Positions 1 through 6,056 are shown, numbered from the stretch's first letter. The stretch is DNA of 7,296 bases from Pyrinomonadaceae bacterium (GCA_013812565.1 JACCTF010000336.1:1-7296); one strand, 5' to 3'. Numbers and translations: made by a program. Notes: a model not told the origin generated them from the sequence alone.

Positions 1-250
1 TGTCAATAACGCCGATGATTGCCGCATCAACCGGCGTGTCCTTCATCCCTTCAGCGAGCCGCGCGCTCGATCCCGCGACAACCAGTACGCGCTCATTGAA
101 ACCTGCGCCGACCGTATCGACAGCGACCGTGTAGCCGCTCGCGTCCGTACCATCTAAATTGATTGGCCGAACGATGAGAAGCTTCTTGCCGATCAATCGC
201 TGATCCTTTTGTGTAGAAACAACTGTGCCGAGTATGCGCGCGATGATCAT
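1..250 (-). CDS. BMC-P pentameric shell protein (EutN/CcmL family), 3' end beyond the window
   Basis: I translated this from ATG at 250-248; the reading frame is open to the window edge, giving 83 residues of a family usually about 90-100 long. It begins MIIARILGTVVSTQKD, then has IGKKLLIVRPIN (20-31), VAVDTVGAGFNERVLVV (42-58), the conserved GSSAR (60-64) and PVDAAIIGVID (73-83). This is the typical EutN/CcmL pattern. Pentamers of this family cap the vertices of bacterial microcompartment shells. The start lies 3 nt after the BMC-H stop, so the two genes are almost certainly co-transcribed and probably translationally coupled; there is no strong ribosome binding site of its own. The family call is sure. 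The compartment's substrate cannot be read from this gene and is inferred from the neighbouring aldolase. Confidence 0.93.
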   Translation of the reverse strand, partial: MIIARILGTVVSTQKDQRLIGKKLLIVRPINLDGTDASGYTVAVDTVGAGFNERVLVVAGSSARLAEGMKDTPVDAAIIGVID

Positions 251-253
251 GCT

Positions 254-535
254 TCAACCGTTGTTAAGACCGATTGGCAGCGCGTCATCCACGCTTGCGT
301 GCGGACGCGGAATAACGTGAACGCTCACGAGTTCGCCGACTCGCCGCGCCGCCGCTGCACCGGCATCCGTCGCGGCCTTTACTGCCGCGACATCCCCACG
401 CACAATCGCCGTCACAAATCCTGCACCGATCTTTTCATAACCGACCAACGTCACGTTAGCGGCTTTGACCATCGCATCCGCTGCTTCAATCGTCGCTACT
501 AAGCCTTTGGTTTCAACCATTCCAAGCGCTTCCAT
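254..535 (-). CDS. BMC-H hexameric shell protein, PduA-like
   Basis: A 93-residue single BMC domain protein (Pfam BMC family), the usual length for a hexamer-forming facet protein. From memory it follows Salmonella PduA closely: [11 protein letters not shown] at the N-terminus, KIGAG at 35-39 (pore loop), [17 protein letters not shown] (44-60) and VHVIPRPH (72-79). K24 and R77 correspond to the inter-hexamer contacts K26 and R79 of PduA. The pore residue equivalent to PduA S40 is alanine (A38). The start is fixed by a strong AAGGAG eight bases upstream. The gene sits between the aldolase and the BMC-P gene on the same strand, as expected for a shell and cargo operon. Known for the family: hexagonal tiles forming shell facets with a central metabolite pore. 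Inferred: passage of sugar phosphate or aldehyde intermediates. Confidence 0.96.
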   Translation of the reverse strand: MEALGMVETKGLVATIEAADAMVKAANVTLVGYEKIGAGFVTAIVRGDVAAVKAATDAGAAAARRVGELVSVHVIPRPHASVDDALPIGLNNG

Positions 536-543
536 TCGTTCTG

Positions 544-549
544 CTCCTT
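544..549 (-). promoter_or_regulatory. Strong ribosome binding site of the BMC-H gene
   Basis: The minus strand reads AAGGAG followed by CAGAACGA and then ATG, a spacing of 8 nt. It is the best Shine-Dalgarno sequence in the window, which fits a shell protein needed in large amounts relative to the upstream enzyme. Confidence 0.8.
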
Positions 550-564
550 ATAATTTATTTCTGT

Positions 565-599
565 GAACGACAAGTGACAGGCGACGGCAACAAGACAAT
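565..599. repeat. Degenerate heptanucleotide repeat tract in the aldolase/BMC-H spacer
   Basis: The 104-bp spacer 536-639 holds no gene. Within it the plus strand can be cut into 7-base units GAACGAC, AAGTGAC, AGGCGAC, GGCAACA, AGACAAT. The first three end in GAC. It lacks the inverted second arm seen in the two other heptad elements of this window (3033-3104 and 5285-5350). The units are short and imperfect, so chance is possible. No convincing terminator is visible in the spacer. Confidence 0.4.
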
Positions 600-639
600 T
601 TAAAGAGACATGCCTTTAGTCATCCTTGCGCTTTTTCCA

Positions 640-1458
640 TCACTGCCGTTGTAATTTTGTTGCTTCCGACAACAACTCGACGAGTTCATCGCGCGTCAGT
701 GAAATCTTCCCTGCGCCGTTTGCCGTTGCTTTGACTTCGCTACGGACCGCGCGTGCATCCGTCGAACAAGCGATCCCTGTTTCATGAAGGTAGCCGCACG
801 ATTGGCAACGTGCGCTCTGATCGAGATAACCGGCCGTCTCGCGAATGTTGATCAACTTCCGAATCGCATCGCTCGGCAAGTTGCGTGGACTGCCAAGCAT
901 GCGTGCCAAGATCGTGATGCGCGCCGTATGCTCCAGCGTTTCAAGGCGATCAAAAGCCTGCCACAAATCTGCGCCGTAGGCTACCGCTCCATGATTCGCC
1001 ATTAGCAGCGCGTTGTGGTGTTGTACTAATGGCTGCATCGCTTCCGTTAATTCGCTAGTAGAAGGCGTGCCATAGTCCGCAAGCGGAACACAACCCAGCG
1101 CGAGAATCACCTCTGACAGAATCGGTTGATCAATCGCCAGTCCGGCGACGGCGAAGGCCGTGCCATGCGGCGGGTGCGCGTGACACACAGCGCGTACGTC
1201 GGCGCGTTCACGATAGATCAGCAAGTGCATCGCCAGCTCGCTCGACGCGCGACGGTCGTTCAAAGGTTTGCCTTTTGTGTCAACCAGCGCAAGCGAGTCC
1301 TCGGTCATGCGCCCCTTTGACATCATCGTCGGCGTCGCCACGATTCGGTCGTCACCCAAGCGCACGCTGATATTGCCGTCCGAGGAGACAACGTACCCGC
1401 GTTCATACATCAAACGACCGATGCGGACGATTTCACTACGTGCAGTTTGTTCATCCAC
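640..1458 (-). CDS. Class II aldolase (fuculose/rhamnulose-phosphate aldolase-like) with C-terminal encapsulation peptide
   Basis: A zinc-dependent class II aldolase/adducin family enzyme, 272 residues from GTG at 1458. In that numbering the general acid/base E74 (SSE) and zinc ligands H93, H95 (CHAH) and H156 (ANHG) fall one residue from E73, H92, H94 and H155 of E. coli FucA. This agreement supports GTG 1458 over the ATG at 1515, which overlaps rex, has no ribosome binding site and would add 19 residues. After the catalytic domain come three cysteines (218, 221, 231; CQSCG then GIAC), a linker (about 233-250) and an amphipathic helix ISLTRDELVELLSEATK (252-268), typical of a peptide that targets cargo into a microcompartment. 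It follows rex by 19 bp and precedes two shell genes. Known role of relatives: cleavage of L-fuculose- or L-rhamnulose-1-phosphate to DHAP and lactaldehyde. The exact sugar is inference. Confidence 0.92.
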   Translation of the reverse strand: MDEQTARSEIVRIGRLMYERGYVVSSDGNISVRLGDDRIVATPTMMSKGRMTEDSLALVDTKGKPLNDRRASSELAMHLLIYRERADVRAVCHAHPPHGTAFAVAGLAIDQPILSEVILALGCVPLADYGTPSTSELTEAMQPLVQHHNALLMANHGAVAYGADLWQAFDRLETLEHTARITILARMLGSPRNLPSDAIRKLINIRETAGYLDQSARCQSCGYLHETGIACSTDARAVRSEVKATANGAGKISLTRDELVELLSEATKLQRQ

Positions 1459-1477
1459 TTTGACTTTGATTTCTCTC

Positions 1478-2185
1478 TTACAACTCGTGCTCTTCGCGCT
1501 GTGCGATCTCTTCATAGGGAAGAATGCTGCGCGGGTTTGTGACGCAGGTAATCTGCGGTCGAGCGAGAAAGTATGACAAGCTTTCGAGCGAAACCGTCAG
1601 GTCAACGGTTTTCACTTTGACACCCAATCTGGCATGAAGGCGAACGGGCGCGAAATTCAGGACAGCTTTGATTCCGGCCGACATCACTTGATTCAAAACG
1701 CGCTGTGCGACGCGCGCTGTCACGGCAATTACTGCGACATCGATTTCTTCACTATGCGCGACGCGCGCCAGTTTTCGCACATCATGCACCATGACTTGAG
1801 CATTGCCGATGGATTTGCCGATCTTCTCACGGTCGTTATCAAAGAGCGCAACGACTATGAAGTTGGATGTCGCAAAGCCGTTATAATTGGCGAGCGCTGT
1901 TCCTAGATTACCGGCACCGACAATGCCGACGCGGTGCGGTCGATCAAGCCCCAAAATCTTTGTGATGTGTTGACGCAAATCATCGACAAAGTAGCCGACG
2001 CCGCGCACGCCGAACTCGCCGAAGTAGGCGAGGTCCTTGCGGATCTGCGCTGAGTTGAGATTGAACTGATCCGCGAGTGCTTGCGAGGAGATGGTTTTGA
2101 TTCCTGCCGCCGCGAGCAGGTTCAAGCAGCGCAGATAAACGCTCAGACGGCTTGTTGTTAGTTCAGAGATTTTCTCGGATTTCAT
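1478..2185 (-). CDS. rex: Redox-sensing transcriptional repressor Rex
   Basis: A 235-residue cytosolic repressor; the family is usually 205-230. An N-terminal winged helix starts TTSRLSVYLRCLNLL, with recognition helix NSAQIRKDLAYFGEFG (44-59) and wing GVGY (62-65). A Rossmann domain follows with VGIVGAGNLG (86-95), the acidic FDND (115-118) and the C-terminal NFAPVRL and domain-swap helix ending LPYEEIAQREEHEL. Rex binds operator DNA when NADH/NAD+ is low and releases it when NADH rises. I chose ATG 2185 because AAAGGAAG precedes it at good spacing and because the promoter -10 (2215-2220) lies inside any longer reading frame starting at 2260; ATG 2203 would be almost leaderless. It is the first gene of the microcompartment operon, so it probably controls that operon, itself, or redox genes elsewhere. 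Confidence 0.95.
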   Translation of the reverse strand: MKSEKISELTTSRLSVYLRCLNLLAAAGIKTISSQALADQFNLNSAQIRKDLAYFGEFGVRGVGYFVDDLRQHITKILGLDRPHRVGIVGAGNLGTALANYNGFATSNFIVVALFDNDREKIGKSIGNAQVMVHDVRKLARVAHSEEIDVAVIAVTARVAQRVLNQVMSAGIKAVLNFAPVRLHARLGVKVKTVDLTVSLESLSYFLARPQITCVTNPRSILPYEEIAQREEHEL

Positions 2186-2214
2186 TCGACTTCCTTTTGC
2201 CATAAAGCTTTGGA

Positions 2215-2244
2215 AGTATAGCGCGGGCATGCGCTGATGCTCAA
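2215..2244 (-). promoter_or_regulatory. Sigma-70-like promoter of the rex-aldolase-BMC operon
   Basis: The minus strand has TTGAGC (plus 2239-2244) and TATACT (plus 2215-2220) separated by 18 bp. Transcription should begin near 2208, giving a leader of about 20 nt before the rex ATG at 2185. No clear Rex operator (TTGTGAA and TTCACAA arms) overlaps it. Confidence 0.6.
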
Positions 2245-2323
2245 AGACGCACTGGGGCAAACGCGCGAGAAGTCATAAATACGTGACGAGAGCGAGCGAG
2301 CCGCTCACACGGTAGCCGACCGG

Positions 2324-2353
2324 TTGCCGAACTCTTTCTTGATAAACTACAAT
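2324..2353 (+). promoter_or_regulatory. Candidate sigma-70-like promoter of ruvA
   Basis: TTGCCG (2324-2329) and TACAAT (2348-2353) are separated by 18 bp, placing a start near 2360 and a leader of about 48 nt before ruvA. It lies in the 222-bp divergent spacer 2186-2407 opposite the rex promoter. That spacer holds no gene and no further element I can support. Confidence 0.45.
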
Positions 2354-2407
2354 CCGCTCGCAAACAACTCAAAGTTCTCGGAAGACTCTTCGTATTCAAC
2401 AACGTAA

Positions 2408-3028
2408 ATGATTGCGCATCTTTCCGGCACTCTACTAGCCAAACAAGCAACCAGTGTAATTTTAGATGTGGGCGGCGTCGGTTATGAAGTCACCATTCCG
2501 GTCACCACCTTCTATGACATGGAAGATGCGGGCGCGCAGATTTCGCTGCGTATCTACACGCATGTGCGAGAAGGCGTGCTTCAACTCTTCGGCTTCAAGA
2601 CGGCGCGCGAACGAGAATTGTTCATGCTCTTAATCTCCGTCACCGGCATTGGCCCGAAGTCCGGCATCGCCATGCTCTCAGGACTGAGCGCAAATGAGAT
2701 TATCACGGCCATCCGCACCAACAATCTCGCGCGTTTGACTTCGATTCCCGGCGTCGGACGTAAAACAGCCGAACGTCTAGTGATCGAGCTTCGCGACCGC
2801 ATGGCCGCGCTCGCCTCACCAGCGCTCGAAGAAGACTTGTCCCTGCCCGAAGCTGGCGCGCCTCCTTCCGAAGATTCGCTACGCGAAGATGCCCTCTCAG
2901 CTCTTTCGAATTTAGGTTACCAGAAAGCAGCCGCCGAGAAGGCGATTGCACAAGCGCTTGCTGAAGGCGGCGATCTCTCCATTGATCTGCTTCTGCGCCG
3001 CAGCTTTCGCTTCCTCTCGAAAGGATGA
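2408..3028 (+). CDS. ruvA: Holliday junction branch migration complex subunit RuvA
   Basis: A 206-residue protein, close to the usual 190-205. It begins MIAHLSGTLLAKQ and has DVGGVGYEV (20-28) and TTFY (33-36) of the OB-fold domain I. Domain II has two helix-hairpin-helix motifs, GIGPK (80-84) and GVGRKTAERL (115-124). After an acidic linker (about 140-155), domain III (about 158-206) is the RuvB-binding three-helix bundle. RuvA tetramers hold Holliday junctions in square-planar form and load RuvB rings. The acidic pin is E55-G56, where E. coli RuvA has E55-D56. The start agrees with the family N-terminus, although no Shine-Dalgarno sequence precedes it (CAACAACGTAA-ATG). It is transcribed divergently from rex and is followed by ruvB; ruvC is not in the window. 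Confidence 0.97.
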   Translation: MIAHLSGTLLAKQATSVILDVGGVGYEVTIPVTTFYDMEDAGAQISLRIYTHVREGVLQLFGFKTARERELFMLLISVTGIGPKSGIAMLSGLSANEIITAIRTNNLARLTSIPGVGRKTAERLVIELRDRMAALASPALEEDLSLPEAGAPPSEDSLREDALSALSNLGYQKAAAEKAIAQALAEGGDLSIDLLLRRSFRFLSKG

Positions 3029-3032
3029 AAGG

Positions 3033-3104
3033 GCAGATGCTGGATGTCAGATGTTGGTTGTGAAGCCGAATACTGACATCAAAGATCCAGCATTTGACAT
3101 CTGC
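3033..3104. repeat. Inverted heptanucleotide-repeat element between ruvA and ruvB
   Basis: The left arm divides into 7-base units GATGCTG, GATGTCA, GATGTTG, GTTGTGA. The right arm, read on the minus strand, gives GATGTCA, AATGCTG, GATCTTT, GATGTCA. Perfect inverted matches are ATGCTGGAT (3037-3045) with 3085-3093, GATGTCAG (3043-3050) with 3073-3080, and GCAGATG (3033-3039) with 3098-3104. Together they can form a 14-bp stem with one 7-nt bulge and a 22-nt loop. The element fills almost the whole 80-bp spacer and ends 4 bp before the ruvB ATG. It has no T-run typical of a terminator apart from the CTTTT touching the start codon. Confidence 0.75.
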
Positions 3105-3108
3105 TTTT

Positions 3109-4149
3109 ATGTCTGACGCACCCGAACCGGCTAATGTCCGAGCAACAGCGACTATGGATGAAGAGGAACAATTTGAATTGTCACTGCGCCCGACGCGACT
3201 GGCCGAATATATCGGGCAGCGTCGCGCGACCGACAATCTGCGCATCTTTGTCAAAGCTGCGCTTGGACGGCGTGAAGCTCTCGACCATGTTCTGCTGATG
3301 GGGCCGCCGGGACTTGGGAAGACAACGCTGGCGAACATCATCGCCAACGAGATGGGCGCGGAACTGCGTTCGACGGCTGGGCCAGTCATCGAACGCCCCG
3401 GCGATCTTGCGGCGCAGCTCACCAACCTGCAGGAAGGCGACGTTTTTTTCATCGATGAGATTCACCGCCTCAATCCGGCGATTGAGGAAGTGTTATATCC
3501 GGCGATGGAAGATTATCAACTCGACATTATGATCGGGCAGGGCACGGCGGCACGCTCCATCAAACTGGATTTGCCGAAGTTCACGCTGGTGGGAGCGACT
3601 ACGCGGGCCGGATTGATCACGGCTCCCTTGCGCGGTCGCTTCGGCATCATCTTCCACCTTGACTTCTACAACACGGATGAGTTGGAAACGATTATTCTTC
3701 GTTCGGCGGAGATTCTTCGTGTACCAATAGATCGTGAAGGCGCATCCGAGATCGCCCGGCGTTCACGCGGCACACCGCGCATTGCGAATCGTCTGTTGCG
3801 TCGCGTGCGCGATTATGCCGAGGTCGATTACGGCGGCGGGATTACTAGAGAAGTTGCCAATGATGCTCTCAATCGCATGGAGGTCGACACTTTCGGTTTG
3901 GATGAAGTTGACCGCAAGATGCTGTTGACGATTATCGAGAAGTTTGGCGGCGGGCCGGTAGGATTGGGCACGATGTCTGCTTCGATCCACGAGGAGAAGG
4001 ATTCTATCGAAGAGATCATCGAGCCATACTTAATCCAGATCGGCTTTCTCAACCGAACGCCGCGCGGTCGTATGGCAACGCGCCTTGCTTATGAACATTT
4101 TGGCATCGCGCCGCCGCGCCAAGGACCAACTCTCTTCGGTGTAGAGTAA
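3109..4149 (+). CDS. ruvB: Holliday junction branch migration ATPase RuvB
   Basis: A 346-residue AAA+ ATPase, the usual family length. Walker A is GPPGLGKTT (65-73), Walker B FFIDEIH (113-119), sensor 1 GATTRAG (162-168), arginine-finger region PLRGRFG (173-179), sensor 2 [15 protein letters not shown] (221-235), and the C-terminal winged helix contains [18 protein letters not shown]. RuvB hexamer rings pump DNA through the RuvA-bound junction during recombination repair. ATG 3109 is chosen over TTG 3094, which lies inside the inverted repeat. ATG 3154 (MDEEEQFE) is a possible alternative that removes 15 poorly conserved residues. None has a Shine-Dalgarno sequence; the leader is pyrimidine-rich (CTGCTTTT-ATG). 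The gene follows ruvA by 80 bp and probably shares its transcript. Confidence 0.97.
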   Translation: MSDAPEPANVRATATMDEEEQFELSLRPTRLAEYIGQRRATDNLRIFVKAALGRREALDHVLLMGPPGLGKTTLANIIANEMGAELRSTAGPVIERPGDLAAQLTNLQEGDVFFIDEIHRLNPAIEEVLYPAMEDYQLDIMIGQGTAARSIKLDLPKFTLVGATTRAGLITAPLRGRFGIIFHLDFYNTDELETIILRSAEILRVPIDREGASEIARRSRGTPRIANRLLRRVRDYAEVDYGGGITREVANDALNRMEVDTFGLDEVDRKMLLTIIEKFGGGPVGLGTMSASIHEEKDSIEEIIEPYLIQIGFLNRTPRGRMATRLAYEHFGIAPPRQGPTLFGVE

Positions 4150-4226
4150 CTACGCGACACGCTTTAAGTCTTTGTTCGAGTTTTACTCTTCTGCGGTACC
4201 GGGACATTCGGTCAAGCTTTCTCGCT

Positions 4227-5276
4227 GTGCAGATTTCTGATTTCGATTTTGAGCTTCCCGAGCAGTTGATTGCGCAGCATCCGCTTGCAGTGCGCGACGG
4301 CGCGCGCATGCTCGTGCTTGATCGTCGTGAAGGAAACTGGCGCGATAGCCGCTTCTCCCAACTACCTTTGCAGCTTGAGCCAGGTGATCTTGTGGTCATC
4401 AATAATACGCGCGTGTTCCCGGCCAGACTCGTCGGGCAACGTGAACCTTCAGGCGGGCGCGTCGAGCTGTTACTCGTAGAAGAACGCGAGCCGTGTGTGT
4501 GGGAAGCGCTCGCACGCCCGGCGCGAAGATTGCAAATAGGCGCGCACATCTCGTTCGGTCATACCGAATCCGGGCGTCTCGATGCGGAAGTTATAGAAGA
4601 GCTTGATAATGGTCGGCGCGTGGTGCGCTTTCTGTGCGATGGGAATCTTATTGCTCTGCTGGAACAGTTGGGACACACGCCGTTGCCGCCATATATCAAG
4701 CGCGACGCAAGAATATATGAGCAAGAAGATCGCGAACGTTATCAAACCATTTACGCTCGTCAGCGGGGAAGCATCGCCGCGCCAACAGCCGGACTTCACT
4801 TCACGTCGCAGGTGCTTCGAGAACTCTTAGCACGCGGCGTAGAAATTGTTGAAGCGACGCTCCACGTTGGTTACGGTACGTTCGAGCCGGTTCGCGCCTC
4901 GGACTTGCGCGAGCACAGAGTTGCGCCGGAGCGCTACGAAATAAGCGCTGAGGCGGTGACGGCGATTAACGGGGCGCGCGGTGAAGGAAGACGCATCATC
5001 GCCGTCGGCACAACTACAGTGCGCGCCTTGGAGTCGGCGGCCGATGAAGCCGGTCGCGTCACATGCGGCGCGGAGGAGACGCAGTTAACCATTACGCCTG
5101 GATACAAGTTTCGCGTCGTCGATGCGCTATTAACAAACTTCCATTTGCCACGTTCGTCGTTGTTGATCTTAGCCGCGGCATTCGCCGGACGCGGGCCGCT
5201 GCTTGCTGCTTACCGCCACGCGGTCGAAGCGCGCTATCGCTTTTACAGCTACGGCGATTGCATGTTAATAATTTAG
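4227..5276 (+). CDS. queA: tRNA preQ1(34) S-adenosylmethionine ribosyltransferase-isomerase QueA
   Basis: A 349-residue cytosolic enzyme that transfers and isomerises the ribosyl part of SAM onto preQ1 in the tRNA anticodon, giving epoxyqueuosine. Family signatures appear in order: ISDFDFELPEQLIAQHP at the N-terminus, NNTRVFPARL (59-68), LPPYI, APTAGLHFT, LHVGYGTFEPVR, VGTTTVRALES, TNFHLPRSSLLIL and the final RFYSYGDCMLII. The length matches the family. The start is GTG 4227, which matches the family N-terminus exactly; the upstream AGCTTTCTCGCT has no Shine-Dalgarno. It lies 77 bp after ruvB on the same strand. A ruvA-ruvB-queA order is common in bacteria and suggests one transcript. The 77-bp spacer shows no terminator. 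Confidence 0.97.
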   Translation: MQISDFDFELPEQLIAQHPLAVRDGARMLVLDRREGNWRDSRFSQLPLQLEPGDLVVINNTRVFPARLVGQREPSGGRVELLLVEEREPCVWEALARPARRLQIGAHISFGHTESGRLDAEVIEELDNGRRVVRFLCDGNLIALLEQLGHTPLPPYIKRDARIYEQEDRERYQTIYARQRGSIAAPTAGLHFTSQVLRELLARGVEIVEATLHVGYGTFEPVRASDLREHRVAPERYEISAEAVTAINGARGEGRRIIAVGTTTVRALESAADEAGRVTCGAEETQLTITPGYKFRVVDALLTNFHLPRSSLLILAAAFAGRGPLLAAYRHAVEARYRFYSYGDCMLII

Positions 5277-5284
5277 TGCCAAGT

Positions 5285-5350
5285 AGTGAGTGATGGGCAA
5301 TAAGTCGAACCTCCTTCTTGCTCATCACTCATTACACATCACTCATCACT
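5285..5350. repeat. Inverted heptanucleotide-repeat element between queA and the GNAT gene
   Basis: The right part is four 7-base units, CATCACT (5323-5329), CATTACA, CATCACT, CATCACT (to 5350). The left arm AGTGAGTGATGGGCAA (5285-5300) pairs with TTGCTCATCACTCATT (5318-5333) at 14 of 16 positions, and both exceptions can be G-U pairs in the transcript, with a 17-nt loop. It starts 8 bp after the queA stop and ends 8 bp before the next ATG, with TTTCTTTT between. The layout parallels the ruvA-ruvB spacer although the unit sequence differs. Confidence 0.75.
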
Positions 5351-5358
5351 TTTCTTTT

Positions 5359-5922
5359 ATGGCCGTGCTGAAAAAGATTCGTTCGCGGTGGCTGCCTTCA
5401 CAGACAAAAGAAAGCACCAGCAGGAGTGAGCCGCAAGACTGTGTGGTGCGGCCGACGCCTCCAGAGCCACAATACGACATACGGCCATTGACACTCTCGC
5501 ACCTTGACGAATGCTGGCGTCTTGACCAACGCTGCTTCGTGGATGGCGAAGCATACGGCCGTGAAACTTTTGAGTACCTACTTACCGCGCCGGAGGCGAT
5601 CTCGTATCGTGCTTTGACCATTGAAGGTGTCATGGTCGGATTCATCGTCGGCCTCATCGAGCCGGATCACACGGGTCACATCACAACCGTGGGTGTGGCT
5701 CCTGAACACCGCCGTCGCCGCATCGCACACCGCTTGATGGAGAAGATTGAAGAGGGTTTTCGCCGCCGCAGTGTGCGCACCGTCCGGTTGGAAGTTCGTT
5801 CGATCAACGACGGCGCGCAACAACTCTATAGCAGCATCGGTTACATCGTGACGCAGCGCTTGCCTCGCTACTACTCAAACGGAGGAGATGGATTGCTGAT
5901 GATTAAGTCCTTGGTTGAATAG
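5359..5922 (+). CDS. GNAT-family N-acetyltransferase, RimI-like
   Basis: A 187-residue protein from ATG 5359. An N-terminal basic and Pro/Ser-rich stretch of about 38 residues precedes the acetyltransferase fold, which begins YDIRPLTLSHLDECWRLDQRCF. Motif A is ITTVGVAPEHRRRRIAHRLM (108-127), and motif B contains LEVRSINDGAQQLYSSIGY (144-162), followed by the paired tyrosines RYYSNGGDGLLMIKSL. LEVR, N-x-x-A-x-x-LY-x-x-x-GY and the YY pair are characteristic of RimI/Ard1-type protein N-terminal alanine acetyltransferases; the substrate cannot be proven here. The acetyl-CoA loop normally written R-x-x-G-x-G/A has arginine in the first glycine place. An upstream GTG at 5290 would translate the repeat element and is rejected. 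No Shine-Dalgarno is present. It is the last gene of the plus-strand block. Confidence 0.85.
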   Translation: MAVLKKIRSRWLPSQTKESTSRSEPQDCVVRPTPPEPQYDIRPLTLSHLDECWRLDQRCFVDGEAYGRETFEYLLTAPEAISYRALTIEGVMVGFIVGLIEPDHTGHITTVGVAPEHRRRRIAHRLMEKIEEGFRRRSVRTVRLEVRSINDGAQQLYSSIGYIVTQRLPRYYSNGGDGLLMIKSLVE

Positions 5923-6006
5923 AGTGCTGGTCGGTTAACGATGCCGCCTGTTGTTCGCTGAATAACGTTTGTGAAATCGATAATTTTTTGCGCTCGTTCT
6001 TTTCAG

Positions 6007-6042
6007 TTGGCTTTCTCGCTTGTCACAAGTTAAGCAAGCCAA
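6007..6042 (+). terminator. Candidate terminator hairpin between convergent genes
   Basis: TTGGCTT (6007-6013) pairs perfectly with AAGCCAA (6036-6042). Inside, GCTT (6018-6021) pairs with AAGC (6032-6035), or CTTG with CAAG around a 3-nt loop. ATTTCT follows, a weak T-run. It lies in the 134-bp spacer 5923-6056 between the ends of the GNAT gene and the MglA-like gene, where a terminator is expected. The T-run supports the plus direction more than the minus. Confidence 0.4.
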
Positions 6043-6056
6043 ATTTCTACTGCTAC

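Noticed and set aside
209..502. Plus-strand open frame of 97 codons over the BMC shell genes
   Set aside because: Antisense to the conserved BMC-H gene and part of BMC-P, with Arg/His/Cys-rich composition typical of a shadow frame.
561..580. Possible Rex operator (CTGTGAACGACAAGTGACAG) upstream of BMC-H
   Set aside because: Only the left half resembles TTGTGAA; the right arm does not give TTCACAA at any normal spacing. The heptad repeat explains the sequence better.
2186..2260. Longer Rex start at 2260
   Set aside because: The operon promoter -10 element lies inside this stretch, the residues are unlike Rex, and ATG 2185 has a good ribosome binding site.
3033..3104. CRISPR-like or insertion-sequence end interpretation of the spacer repeats
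   Set aside because: Units are 7 bp without spacers, there is no transposase or target duplication, and no cas gene is present.
3094..3108. TTG start for ruvB giving five extra residues
   Set aside because: The extra codons lie in the inverted-repeat arm and have no ribosome binding site; ATG 3109 gives the usual RuvB length.
2703..3452. Long minus-strand open frame (249 codons) across the ruvA end and ruvB start
   Set aside because: It is antisense to two clearly conserved genes, crosses their spacer repeat, has low-complexity Arg/Ser composition and shows no recognisable domain.
4049..4549. Minus-strand open frame of 166 codons over the ruvB end and queA start
   Set aside because: Shadow of the coding strands, Arg/Ser-rich with no domain; the plus-strand genes explain the sequence.
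5290..5358. GTG start for the GNAT gene with 23 extra residues
   Set aside because: The added residues are a translation of the heptad repeat (His/Ser/Leu-rich) and match no acetyltransferase N-terminus.
5970..5986. Possible Rex half-site (TTGTGAAATCGATAA) between convergent genes
   Set aside because: It has one arm only, lies between two 3' ends, and has no promoter nearby.
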